Below, in pieces: positions 47,205 to 55,025 of a DNA stretch of 64,000 nucleotides. Under the pieces are notes generated by a model. That model was not told where the DNA came from. It worked only from the letters and a program-made list of their open reading frames with translations, and did no database searches. Position numbers and translations under genes: made by a program. The DNA is taken from the NCBI RefSeq assembly GCF_951801035.1, contig NZ_CATOKT010000003.1; one strand, 5' to 3'. This DNA comes from Adlercreutzia sp910585575 (GTDB lineage: Bacteria; Actinomycetota; Coriobacteriia; Coriobacteriales; Eggerthellaceae). The stretch's first letter is position 1. Every line of letters starts with the position of its first letter.

Positions 47205-47898
47205 CGAATCGCCCATTACCGTGCTGGTAGTGGATGACCAGGATCTGGTGCGCAGCGGCTTCAAGGCCATTTTGAGCACCTACGACGGCATCGAGATTGT
47301 CGGTACGGCCCGCAACGGCGTCGAGGCTGTGCAGGAGGCGCAGCGCCTTAAGCCCGATGTGGTGCTCATGGACATTCGCATGCCGGAAATGAGCGGCATC
47401 GAGGCCACACGCGCCATCACGGGCAACCCGCTGCTGGCCAAGACGCGGGTGCTGGTGCTCACTACCTTCGATATCGACGAGTACGTCTACGACGCTTTGG
47501 GCGCCGGTGCCAGCGGCTTTCTGCTGAAGGACGCCGATCCCGACGAGATCGTGGCGGCCATTCGCGTGGTGGCCGACGGCGATGCGCTCATTCAGCCCAA
47601 GGTCATGCGCCGTTTGGTGGAAACCTTCGTGGCCGCTCGTCCCCGCGCCGGGTGGGGGAGCGCCGATGCCGCCGACGGACGTCGGGCCGCCCTGGCCACG
47701 CTCACCGATCGCGAGCGCGAAATTCTCATACTGGTGGCGCGCGGGCTTTCCAACGACGAGATTGCCGAGGATCTGTTTATCTCTCCGGCCACGGTGAAGA
47801 CGCACCTGGCGCGCATCATGGCGAAGACCGACGCCCACGACCGCGCTCAGCTGGTGGTGTTCGCCTATGAGACCGGTTTGGTATCACCAGCAAGGTAA
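47197..47898 (+). CDS. NarL/FixJ-family response regulator
   Basis: A 233-residue regulator and partner of the preceding kinase. The receiver has VLVVDDQDLVRSGF, the phospho-Asp in VVLMDIRMPEMSGIEA and the Lys in FLLKDADPDE; the C-terminal LuxR helix-turn-helix has LTDREREILILVARGLSN and SPATVKTHLARIMAKTDA. A short Ala/Arg/Gly-rich linker joins them. The GTG start, after AAGGAGGAACCCC, overlaps the kinase stop, so translation is coupled. A terminator follows immediately. Targets are not known. Confidence 0.93.
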   Translation: MSSESPITVLVVDDQDLVRSGFKAILSTYDGIEIVGTARNGVEAVQEAQRLKPDVVLMDIRMPEMSGIEATRAITGNPLLAKTRVLVLTTFDIDEYVYDALGAGASGFLLKDADPDEIVAAIRVVADGDALIQPKVMRRLVETFVAARPRAGWGSADAADGRRAALATLTDREREILILVARGLSNDEIAEDLFISPATVKTHLARIMAKTDAHDRAQLVVFAYETGLVSPAR

Positions 47899-47924
47899 TC
47901 CCTGATCAAAGCTATAATTGCAAG

Positions 47925-47954
47925 AAACTTGAGCGCAAAAAACTCAAGTTTTTT
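47925..47954 (+). terminator. Rho-independent terminator after the NarL-type pair
   Basis: A 9-bp stem AAACTTGAG/CTCAAGTTT with a 9-nt loop ends in a run of six T. It precedes the groESL promoter. Confidence 0.85.
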
Positions 47955-47965
47955 CGCCGTAGCAC

Positions 47966-47993
47966 TTGTTTTCCGTCCCGTTGCTGTTATGAT
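47966..47993 (+). promoter_or_regulatory. Promoter of groESL
   Basis: TTGTTT, 16 bp, TATGAT resembles a sigma-A promoter. The transcription start would fall next to the CIRCE element, as usual for HrcA control. Confidence 0.7.
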
Positions 47994-48003
47994 GTCTTCC
48001 TGT

Positions 48004-48030
48004 TTAGCACTCGTAGTTGAAGAGTGCTAG
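48004..48030 (+). promoter_or_regulatory. CIRCE element (HrcA operator)
   Basis: TTAGCACTC, 9 bp, GAGTGCTAG matches the consensus inverted repeat (TTAGCACTC-N9-GAGTGCTAA) except for the last base. HrcA binds here to repress groES-groEL until heat or folding stress. Confidence 0.95.
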
Positions 48031-48104
48031 CACTTACCCTCATCGAGTGGTTAAATTGGAAGTTGTGCAAAAGCACTACGACACCATTGAAAGGACGGCA
48101 AGCT

Positions 48105-48392
48105 ATGAATTTGAAGCCTCTGGGCGACCGCGTCATCCTGAAGCAGGACGAGGCCGAGGTCACCACCGCGTCGGGCCTGTTCCTGGCCTCTGACGCTAAG
48201 GAAAAGCCCCAGACCGGCACCATCATCGCCGTGGGCGAGGGCCGGATGGACAAGGACGGCAAGCTGCTTCCTATGCCGGTGAAGGTCGGCGACAAGGTCA
48301 TCTACGGCAAGTTCGGCGGTACCGAGATTGCCCTGGATGGCGAGAATGTGCTCATCATGCGCATTGACGACATTTACGCGGTCGTGGAATAA
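48105..48392 (+). CDS. groES: Co-chaperonin GroES
   Basis: A 95-residue co-chaperonin, the heptameric lid of GroEL. NLKPLGDRVILKQDEAE at the start, the mobile loop TTASGLFLASDAKEKP and VIYGKFGGTEIALDGE are conserved. The ATG at 48105 is preceded by AAAGGACGGC; the longer upstream frame runs through the CIRCE and is not coding. It is transcribed from a CIRCE-controlled promoter. A perfect 28-bp palindrome covers the stop codon, and groEL follows only after 186 bp. Confidence 0.97.
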   Translation: MNLKPLGDRVILKQDEAEVTTASGLFLASDAKEKPQTGTIIAVGEGRMDKDGKLLPMPVKVGDKVIYGKFGGTEIALDGENVLIMRIDDIYAVVE

Positions 48393-48411
48393 ATTTATAA
48401 ATTTATTCCAC
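48384..48411. repeat. Perfect 28-bp palindrome across the groES stop codon
   Basis: GTGGAATAAATTTA is followed directly by its exact reverse complement TAAATTTATTCCAC with no loop bases. The groES stop TAA lies in the left arm. The AT-rich DNA differs from the GC-rich surroundings. In RNA it would form a hairpin just after groES; it could slow or process the groES-groEL transcript, or bind a protein. Confidence 0.8.
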
Positions 48412-48578
48412 GCCGCCGACGGCTTTCCGTGGCGCCCGCCTCGCACCTCAAGTCTCTCGCGGGGTTCGCACGCGACCACAAGGTCGCTTAGCTCACGCCC
48501 GCTCGGCCTTTCGGCACGATGCGACTCACCACGAAAAGCCTGCTGTTAACTTACTTGATTTGAAAGGAACGCGAACTA

Positions 48579-50210
48579 ATGGCTAAGGAAATTAAGTTCG
48601 ATACCGATGCTCGCTCCGGCCTGGCCGCGGGCGTTTCCAAGCTGGCCGACGCCGTCAAGGTCACCCTCGGCCCCAAGGGCCGTTATGTGGCGCTTGAGAA
48701 GTCCTACGGCGCCCCGCTCATCACCAACGACGGCGTGACCGTCGCCAAGGAAGTCGAGCTGGAGAACCCCGTGGAGAACATGGGCGCCCAGCTGGTGCGC
48801 GAGGTGGCCGTGAAGACCAACGACGTGGCCGGTGACGGCACCACCACCGCCACCCTGCTCGCCGACGTCATCGTCTCCGAGGGCCTGAAGAACGTCACCG
48901 CCGGCGCCGATGCCCTGGGCATCCGCCGCGGCATCGAGAAGGCCACCGACGCGGTGGTCGAGGCCATCAAGGCCTCCGCTACGCCGGTGTCCACCAAGGA
49001 GCAGATTGCCAACGTCGGCCGCATCTCCGCTGGCGACCTTGCCATCGGCGACAAGATCGCCGAGGCCATGGACGCTGTGGGCAAGGACGGCGCCATCTCC
49101 GTGGAAGAGTCCCAGACCTTCGGCATCGAGATGGACCTCGTCGAGGGCATGCAGTACGACCGCGGCTACATTTCTCCCTACATGGCTACCGACATGGAGA
49201 AGATGGAAGCGGTGCTGAAGGATCCCTACGTCCTGCTCACCGACATGAAGATCAACTCCATCCAGGACATGGTTCCGCTGCTGGAGGAGATCATGCGCGC
49301 CCAGCGCCCGCTGTTCATCGTGGCTGAGGACGTGGAGGGCGAGGCCCTGTCCACCATCCTGCTGAACCGTCTGCGCGGCACCCTGAACGTGGTGGCCATC
49401 AAGGCCCCCGGCTTCGGCGATCGCCGCAAGCGCATCCTCGAGGACATCGCGGTGGTTACCGGCGCTCAGGTCATCGACAAGGACTTCGGCATGACCATGG
49501 CCGACGCCACCATGGAGATGCTCGGTTCCGCCAAGACCGTGAAGGTCACCAAGGACACCGCCCTTATCGTTGACGGTGCCGGCAAGAAGGAAGACATCGA
49601 GAACCGCATCCAGATCATCCGCGCCGAGCTCGAGCGCGTCGACTCCGACTTCGATCGCGAGAAGGCTCAGGAGCGTCTGGCGAAGCTGTCCGGCGGCGTG
49701 GCCGTGCTGAAGGTGGGCGCTGCTACCGAGTCCGAGCTGAAGGAGAAGAAGTCCCGCATCGAGGACGCCCTGCAGGCTACCCGCGCAGCCGTCGAGGAGG
49801 GCATCGTCGCCGGCGGCGGCGTGGCTCTGGTCGACGCCATTGGCTGCCTGGACGCCGTGCAGGCTTCCGACAAGGACGAGGAAGTGGGCATCGACATCAT
49901 CCGCAAGGCCATCGAGGCTCCTATGCGCGCCATCGCCCAGAACGCCGGCTTCGAGGGCTCCGTCGTGGTCGAGAAGGTGAAGAGCCTGCCGAAGGGCGAA
50001 GGTCTGAACTGCGCCAACGGCGAGTACGGCAACATGATCGAGATGGGCGTGAACGACCCGGTGAAGGTGACCCGCACCGCGCTGCAGTCCGCAGCTTCCG
50101 TGGCGGCCCTCATCCTCATCACCGAGGCCACCATCAACGAGATCCCCAAGGAGGGTCCGGACCTGTCCGCTCTGGCCGGTGCCATGGGTGGCGGCGGCGG
50201 AATGTACTAA
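48579..50210 (+). CDS. groEL: Chaperonin GroEL
   Basis: The 60-kDa chaperonin, 543 residues with the typical GGGGGMY end. KVTLGPKGRYV, the ATP site TNDVAGDGTTTATLLADVI and GGGVALVDA are conserved. GAAAGGAACGCG precedes the ATG. It forms the 14-mer folding chamber with GroES. The 186-bp groES-groEL spacer is longer than usual and holds the palindrome, a small GCGACC/GGTCGC hairpin (48472-48487) and a region where a second promoter could lie. A hairpin terminator follows. Confidence 0.98.
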   Translation: MAKEIKFDTDARSGLAAGVSKLADAVKVTLGPKGRYVALEKSYGAPLITNDGVTVAKEVELENPVENMGAQLVREVAVKTNDVAGDGTTTATLLADVIVSEGLKNVTAGADALGIRRGIEKATDAVVEAIKASATPVSTKEQIANVGRISAGDLAIGDKIAEAMDAVGKDGAISVEESQTFGIEMDLVEGMQYDRGYISPYMATDMEKMEAVLKDPYVLLTDMKINSIQDMVPLLEEIMRAQRPLFIVAEDVEGEALSTILLNRLRGTLNVVAIKAPGFGDRRKRILEDIAVVTGAQVIDKDFGMTMADATMEMLGSAKTVKVTKDTALIVDGAGKKEDIENRIQIIRAELERVDSDFDREKAQERLAKLSGGVAVLKVGAATESELKEKKSRIEDALQATRAAVEEGIVAGGGVALVDAIGCLDAVQASDKDEEVGIDIIRKAIEAPMRAIAQNAGFEGSVVVEKVKSLPKGEGLNCANGEYGNMIEMGVNDPVKVTRTALQSAASVAALILITEATINEIPKEGPDLSALAGAMGGGGGMY

Positions 50211-50216
50211 TTGGTT

Positions 50217-50240
50217 CCGAACGGCCTGACGGCCGTTCGG
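50217..50240 (+). terminator. Hairpin after groEL
   Basis: A 10-bp stem CCGAACGGCC/GGCCGTTCGG with a TGAC loop lies 6 bp past the groEL stop. There is no T-run, so termination may rely on the following hairpin. Confidence 0.65.
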
Positions 50241-50404
50241 CACTGCCGACGCTGCGCGGTTCTGCCGCATTTTGCCTTGCCCCTTGTTTTGGGCACGGCG
50301 TGGCACGAAGGCCACTTGGCCCAAAGGCGGGTCAATTCAAAACACGGCAGAACCGCTCGCTGACTTCCTTGGGCGAACCGGGGAGATTGAAAAAACTAAC
50401 TCGC

Positions 50405-50430
50405 AAGAAGGCATCCTTGGATGCCTTCTT
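50405..50430 (+). terminator. Rho-independent terminator upstream of xpt
   Basis: A 12-bp perfect stem AAGAAGGCATCC/GGATGCCTTCTT with a 2-nt loop, then TTGTT. It lies 80 bp before the xpt start. The stretch between groEL and xpt (about 300 bp) holds these two hairpins and no gene. No guanine or xanthine riboswitch pattern was seen. Confidence 0.8.
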
Positions 50431-50511
50431 TGTTATGGGTTTGATATCGCCAATATAAGCGAGTTCTTCTAAGATAGGGGAAGACGTTTTTCGCATCCCA
50501 AGGAGGTTTTC

Positions 50512-51090
50512 GTGGAGCTGATGGAGCAGCGCATTCTGCGCGATGGCGTGGTGAAGGCGGGCGGCGTTCTGAAGGTGGACGCGTTTCTCAATCACCAGAT
50601 GGATATCGAGCTGTTCTCCGCCATGGCCGAGGAGTGGAAGCGCCTGTTCGCCGACAAGCCCATCAACAAGGTGCTGACCATCGAGGCCTCCGGTATCGGC
50701 ATTGCCGCCGTGGTGGCCCATCACTTCGGGGTGCCCGTGGTATTCGCGAAGAAGACCCAGTCCATCAACTTGGACGGCACCATGTACTCCACACGCATCC
50801 AGTCGTTCACCCATAACCGCATCTACGACGTTATTGTGTCCACGCGCTTCCTCGGTCCCGATGATCACGTGCTCATCATCGACGACTTCCTGGCTAACGG
50901 CTGTGCTCTGCGCGGTTTGCTGGAAATATGCGAGAGCGCCGGCGCCACCGTGGAGGGCATTGGCATTGCCATCGAGAAAGGCTTCCAGGGCGGCGGCGAC
51001 GAGCTGCGCGAGCAGGGCTACGACCTGCAGTCGCTGGCCATCGTTGAATCCATGGACCCGGCCACCGGTGCCATCGAGTTCCGTCACTAA
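50512..51090 (+). CDS. xpt: Xanthine phosphoribosyltransferase
   Basis: Xpt salvages xanthine to XMP with PRPP. At 192 residues it fits the family: ADKPINKVLTIEASGIGIAA, VVFAKKTQSINLDGTMY and the PRPP motif VLIIDDFLANGCALRGLLEI. AAGGAGGTTTTC lies before GTG 50512; ATG 50521 is an alternative start. The next gene is an NCS2 permease, so uptake and salvage of xanthine or related purines are paired, as in xpt-pbuX of Firmicutes. Regulation differs, as no purine riboswitch is visible. Confidence 0.93.
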   Translation: MELMEQRILRDGVVKAGGVLKVDAFLNHQMDIELFSAMAEEWKRLFADKPINKVLTIEASGIGIAAVVAHHFGVPVVFAKKTQSINLDGTMYSTRIQSFTHNRIYDVIVSTRFLGPDDHVLIIDDFLANGCALRGLLEICESAGATVEGIGIAIEKGFQGGGDELREQGYDLQSLAIVESMDPATGAIEFRH

Positions 51091-51171
51091 CCTTCACCGC
51101 ACGTTGGCGGGGGCGAGGGCAGCAGGCTTCGCCCCCGTTTCTGTTGTCGACCAAGAAGAAAGAGAGTTCCT

Positions 51172-52617
51172 GTGAGCGACACTACCCGCACCGATGCTCC
51201 GGCGTCCCCCGAAGAGGAAGAGGTAGTTATCGAAAGCGAGGCCGGCGTGGCTTTTCGCGATGGGAAAGAAGAGGCTCTTCGCTCCCTGGATGGCTCTATT
51301 GGCTGGCTCGAGGCCTTCCCCTACGGCTTGCAGCACGTACTGGCTATGTTCGTGGCCAACCTGGCGCCCATTGCCATCATCGTGGGTGCGGCGGGGCTTT
51401 CCGAGGACATGCGTGCCGTGCTCATTCAGAACGCCATGTTCATTGCCGGTATCGGCACCTTCATCCAGCTGTTTCCGCTCTGGCGCGTCGGTTCGGGGCT
51501 TCCCATTGTCATGGGCATCAGCTTCACCTTTGTGACGGTGGCCTGCACCGTGGCCGCTACCCAAGGTTACGGTGCCTTGGTGGGCGCGGTTATTGTGGGC
51601 GGCTTGATCGAGGGCGTCCTGGGCTTGTTTGCCCGCTACTGGCGCCGCATCATCACCCCCATTGTGGCGGCTGTGGTGGTAACGGCCATCGGGTTCTCGC
51701 TGTTGGGCGTGGGCGCGGCCTCGTTCGGCGGCGGCACCGATGCGGCTGACTTCGGCAGTGCCCCCAACCTTATCCTCGGTACTATCTCGCTGGTGGCGTG
51801 CCTGGCCTTCCAGGGTTTGGCCAAGGGCGCCACCAAGCAGCTCTCGGTGCTTTTCGGCCTGGTGGTGGGCTATGTGGTGGCCATCTTCATGGGCAAGGTG
51901 GACTTCTCGGGCTTTGCCAATTTCGAGCTGTTCAGTCTGCCGGCTCTTATGCCGGTGATGCCCGAGTTCAACCCCAGCGCCATCGTGTCCATCACGTTGC
52001 TGTTCCTGGTGTCCGCTACCGAGACGGTCGGCGATTGCTCGGCCCTGACGGCCGTGGCGCTCAAGCGCTCACCCAGCGACAAGGAGCTTTCCGGCGCGGT
52101 TACGGCCGATGGCGTGGTCAGCACCTTCTCGGGCATCTTCGGCTGCTCGCCGGTTACCTCGTTCTCTCAGAATGTGGGCCTGGTGGCCATGACCGGTGTA
52201 GTGAACCGCCGTGCCATTGCCACGGGCGCCTTCGTGCTGGTGCTGGCCGGCTTTGTGCCCGTGGTCAGCCTGATATTCGCCTCGCTGCCCGAGGCGGTGC
52301 TGGGCGGTTGCACCATCATGATGTTCGGCAACATCATTGTGTCGGGCTTCCAGATGATTGCCAGCGCCGGCTTCTCCCAGCGCAACATCACCATCGCGGC
52401 GCTCTCGCTGGCCGTGGGCATCGGCTTCACCCAAATGAGCGACATATTCGTTATCTTCCCCGACCTGCTGCAAAGCGTCTTCGCCGACAACTGCGTGGCC
52501 ATGGTGTTCGTGGTGGCCATTTTGGCCAGCCTGCTTCTGCCGAAGGACGAGAAGGTGCACGGGCCGCTGGTGGTGGAAGAGGGCCAGTCTCAACCAGGGG
52601 AAGACTCCGCCGCTTAG
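51172..52617 (+). CDS. NCS2-family nucleobase permease (xanthine/uracil type)
   Basis: A 481-residue transporter of the nucleobase:cation symporter-2 family with about 12-14 helices. Family stretches are LEAFPYGLQHVLAMFVANLA at the start, VSATETVGDCSALTA (the substrate motif region) and GCSPVTSFSQNVGLVAMTGV. The linkage to xpt argues for xanthine or another purine. A GTG start follows AGAAAGAGAG. The N-terminus is an acidic segment of about 30 residues. The end is followed by 141 bp without a gene before the metal transporter. Confidence 0.9.
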   Translation: MSDTTRTDAPASPEEEEVVIESEAGVAFRDGKEEALRSLDGSIGWLEAFPYGLQHVLAMFVANLAPIAIIVGAAGLSEDMRAVLIQNAMFIAGIGTFIQLFPLWRVGSGLPIVMGISFTFVTVACTVAATQGYGALVGAVIVGGLIEGVLGLFARYWRRIITPIVAAVVVTAIGFSLLGVGAASFGGGTDAADFGSAPNLILGTISLVACLAFQGLAKGATKQLSVLFGLVVGYVVAIFMGKVDFSGFANFELFSLPALMPVMPEFNPSAIVSITLLFLVSATETVGDCSALTAVALKRSPSDKELSGAVTADGVVSTFSGIFGCSPVTSFSQNVGLVAMTGVVNRRAIATGAFVLVLAGFVPVVSLIFASLPEAVLGGCTIMMFGNIIVSGFQMIASAGFSQRNITIAALSLAVGIGFTQMSDIFVIFPDLLQSVFADNCVAMVFVVAILASLLLPKDEKVHGPLVVEEGQSQPGEDSAA

Positions 52618-52758
52618 GAGTGACCGGTGGGGCAGTTTGCTGCGGCGATTGAGCCTGGCACCCTGGGGGTCGTGTCGCGTGGACCGTCCCAAGGTGTTCG
52701 GCTCCCGTTGCGGAACAGTTGACCGCGCTCGTGCCAAGGGAGCGTTATTATTCTTCCT

Positions 52759-53907
52759 ATGGAAGAAATTGCACATATCGCTGAGCACGTGCTGGAGCAT
52801 TCTCTGGCCGACACGCTCTATCTTATCCCGTTTCTGTTCGTCACCTACCTGGCTATGGAGTGGCTTGAGCACAAGACGGGCGCCAAAACCCAGAACGCCA
52901 TCCGCCATGCCGGGGCTGCGGGTCCTATCGTGGGCGCTCTTTTAGGCGTGGTGCCTCAGTGTGGGTTCTCGGCTGTGGCGGCCACGCTGTGGGCTGGTCG
53001 CGTCATCACCCTGGGCACCTTGTTCGCCGTGTTCCTTTCCACTTCCGATGAGATGCTGCCCATTTTCCTGGCCGAGCAAGTGCCGGGCAACACCATCTTG
53101 TCCGTTATGGGCGCGAAGGTGGTTATCGGCATGGTCATGGGTTTCATTGTGGACGCGGTGCTGCGTCTGGCGCGTCGCGACAAGGACAAGCTGCGCATTC
53201 ACGAGCTGTGCGAGCAGGACAAGTGCGGCTGCAACCACGACTGCGAGGCCTGCGAGGAGAACCCTGAGCTGGCCTATCAGCACTATGACGACGCGCAGCT
53301 GGCCGCCGCCACCGAGCCCGAAGGCCTGTTGGGCGATTTGGCCAGCGGGTCCAAGGCTCACCGCCATGAAGGCCATGAGGCCTGCGAATGCGCCCATGAC
53401 CACGAAACACACGCGCACGACTGCGGCGACCACGACCACGCCCATGATCACGGCGGCTCTCACGACGCCGTCGCCTGCTGCCACCACGACCATTCCCACG
53501 ATGCTGGTTGGAAGGGCATCGTGAAAAGCGCCCTGGTGCACACGGTGCAGGTAACGCTTTTCATCTTCATCATCACCATCGCCCTGAACATTGTGCTCGA
53601 AACGGTAGGCGAGGATGCCATTGCTCAGTTCTTGGGCGACAACCCCAACTTCTCGGTGTTCGCCACGGCTTTGGTGGGCCTCATCCCGAATTGCGCCGCC
53701 AGCGTGGTTATCGCCCAGTTGTACGTCGACGGCGTGCTGGGGGCCGGGGCCATGCTCGCGGGTTTGCTGGTATCGGCCGGCGTGGGTTTGCTGGTGCTGG
53801 CGCGCGCGAACCGCCACTGGAAACAGAACCTGGCCATCATCGTCATTCTTTACGGCACGGGCGTGTTCTGGGGTCTTATCTGCAACGGCTTGGGGGTTGT
53901 TTTCTAG
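52759..53907 (+). CDS. Putative metal exporter (ArsP_2/manganese transporter family) with His-rich loop
   Basis: A 382-residue membrane protein in two halves. Each half carries a similar motif (VGALLGVVPQCGFSAVAATL and VGLIPNCAASVVIAQLYV), the pattern of the 10-TM heavy-metal exporter family PF11449 ('putative manganese transporter/arsenic efflux'). Between the halves, residues 144 to about 248 form a soluble loop very rich in His, Asp and Cys (ECAHDHETHAHDCGDHDHAH), a likely metal sensor or buffer. There is no ribosome-binding site; TATTAT ends 7 bp before the ATG, so the mRNA may be leaderless. The metal carried is not known. Confidence 0.82.
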   Translation: MEEIAHIAEHVLEHSLADTLYLIPFLFVTYLAMEWLEHKTGAKTQNAIRHAGAAGPIVGALLGVVPQCGFSAVAATLWAGRVITLGTLFAVFLSTSDEMLPIFLAEQVPGNTILSVMGAKVVIGMVMGFIVDAVLRLARRDKDKLRIHELCEQDKCGCNHDCEACEENPELAYQHYDDAQLAAATEPEGLLGDLASGSKAHRHEGHEACECAHDHETHAHDCGDHDHAHDHGGSHDAVACCHHDHSHDAGWKGIVKSALVHTVQVTLFIFIITIALNIVLETVGEDAIAQFLGDNPNFSVFATALVGLIPNCAASVVIAQLYVDGVLGAGAMLAGLLVSAGVGLLVLARANRHWKQNLAIIVILYGTGVFWGLICNGLGVVF

Positions 53908-54307
53908 ATCCAGGCAGCCCGTGTCTGCGACTTTTTTGCGTTGAGTTAACCAGACCAATCGCGCTGAATTGTTGCGTGCGAAAGAGCAGAACGTTTTGCC
54001 TGGTCGCGGAATTCCTGCTTTCCTGCTCTGGTCAAAAAGGTGCCCTTGTTTATCGAGGGGTGTTAACAGACCGCAGATTTTGCGCAGAAAACAGCGACGG
54101 CCTTTCGTGGCTGCGGCGTGCGCGAGAGGGAGGGGCGCCTAGGAAAGAAAGAGGCCGTCTTGATGGAGGCCGTTGGGAAATGCCCCAACGGCCTCTTTCG
54201 TTTTCTAGAGAAAACTCCATCGCGTGCGAGACGGAATCTCGCTATAGTGTTTTCAAACGAAAACGAGGGAAAGCGCGCCGAGGGGGCGCTGCTAAGAGAG
54301 GAGAACT
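53908..54307. other. Gene-free 400-bp region with terminator and repeats
   Basis: No gene could be supported. Two near-identical direct repeats, GTTAACCAGACC (about 53943) and GTTAACAGACC (about 54062), lie 120 bp apart, and CTGGTC occurs again between them. These could be regulator sites for the transporter or the HD gene. A strong terminator sits at 54166-54195, and the HD-gene leader follows. Confidence 0.5.
54166..54204 (+). terminator. Rho-independent terminator
   Basis: A 12-bp perfect stem GAGGCCGTTGGG/CCCAACGGCCTC with a 6-nt loop is followed by TTTCGTTTT. It is 260 bp past the transporter gene, so the transporter transcript has a long 3' region or a small RNA ends here. Confidence 0.82.
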
Positions 54308-54910
54308 ATGGCTGAGTTGAACGCCGGTATGTCCCGTGAGGCGGCTTTCGAGCTGCTGGCGGCCCACAACAAGGATCCGTTCCATATCGAGCACGGCGAA
54401 ACGGTGGAGCAGACCATGCGCTACTTCGCCCGCGAGTACGATCCCGAGAACGAGGAGTTCTGGGGCATTGTGGGCCTGCTGCACGATTTGGACTGGGAAG
54501 AGCACGACGACGAGCCCGAGCTGCACACCATCTACGCCGCACCGCTCATCGAGGAGGCCGGCGGCACGCCCGAGCTCATCCGCGCCATCCAGTCGCACAC
54601 GTCCGACTTCAACCCCGAGCTGCCCAAGCCGGAGCTGCAAATGGAGAAGATCCTCTTCGCCACCGAGGAACTGACGGGCCTCATCGGTGCGGCTATCGTC
54701 ATGCGTCCCAGCAAGTCGGTCATGGACTTCAACGTGAAGTCGCTCAAGAAGAAGTATAAGGACAAGCGCTTCGCCGCCGGCGTGAGCCGCGAGGTTATTG
54801 CCAGCGGCGCCGAGATGCTCGGTTGGGAAATGGACGAGCTGTTTGCCCGCACCATCGAGGCCATGCAGTCCTTCGCCCCCGATCGGGACACGTTCCAGCC
54901 GGAAGCGTAG
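54308..54910 (+). CDS. HD-domain phosphohydrolase-like protein
   Basis: A 200-residue protein with an HD-type pattern: HNKDPFHIEHGETVEQTMRY (first His), GLLHDLDWEEHDDEPELHT (HD pair) and IQSHTSDFN (later His). Such proteins are metal-dependent phosphohydrolases acting on nucleotides. The substrate is not known. GAGAGGAGAACT precedes the ATG. It is transcribed alone, with a strong terminator shared with the convergent flavoprotein gene. Confidence 0.82.
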   Translation: MAELNAGMSREAAFELLAAHNKDPFHIEHGETVEQTMRYFAREYDPENEEFWGIVGLLHDLDWEEHDDEPELHTIYAAPLIEEAGGTPELIRAIQSHTSDFNPELPKPELQMEKILFATEELTGLIGAAIVMRPSKSVMDFNVKSLKKKYKDKRFAAGVSREVIASGAEMLGWEMDELFARTIEAMQSFAPDRDTFQPEA

Positions 54911-54945
54911 AGTCTCCGAACCAAACGGCCCATTCGCCGCAAACG

Positions 54946-54982
54946 CGAAGACGCCTGCAGCCATGCGCTGCAGGCGTCTTCG
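54946..54982. terminator. Hairpin terminator between convergent genes
   Basis: A 15-bp perfect stem CGAAGACGCCTGCAG/CTGCAGGCGTCTTCG with a 7-nt loop sits between the HD gene and the flavoprotein gene on the other strand. Confidence 0.82.
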
Positions 54983-55025
54983 TTATAGAACGGCCGGAAG
55001 GGAGGGCGATCCCGGCTGAGTTCTT

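Noticed and set aside
48576..50324. A 582-codon frame opposite groEL
   Set aside because: Low-complexity His/Gly/Leu product and full overlap with an unquestionable groEL; a compositional shadow.
50431..50511. A purine riboswitch before xpt
   Set aside because: xpt-pbuX operons often have one, but the conserved loop sequences and three-stem layout are not seen in the 80 bp between terminator and start.
53188..53510. A repeat array or CRISPR in the His-rich stretch of the metal transporter
   Set aside because: The repetition comes from His/Asp codons inside an open frame; there are no regular repeats and spacers.
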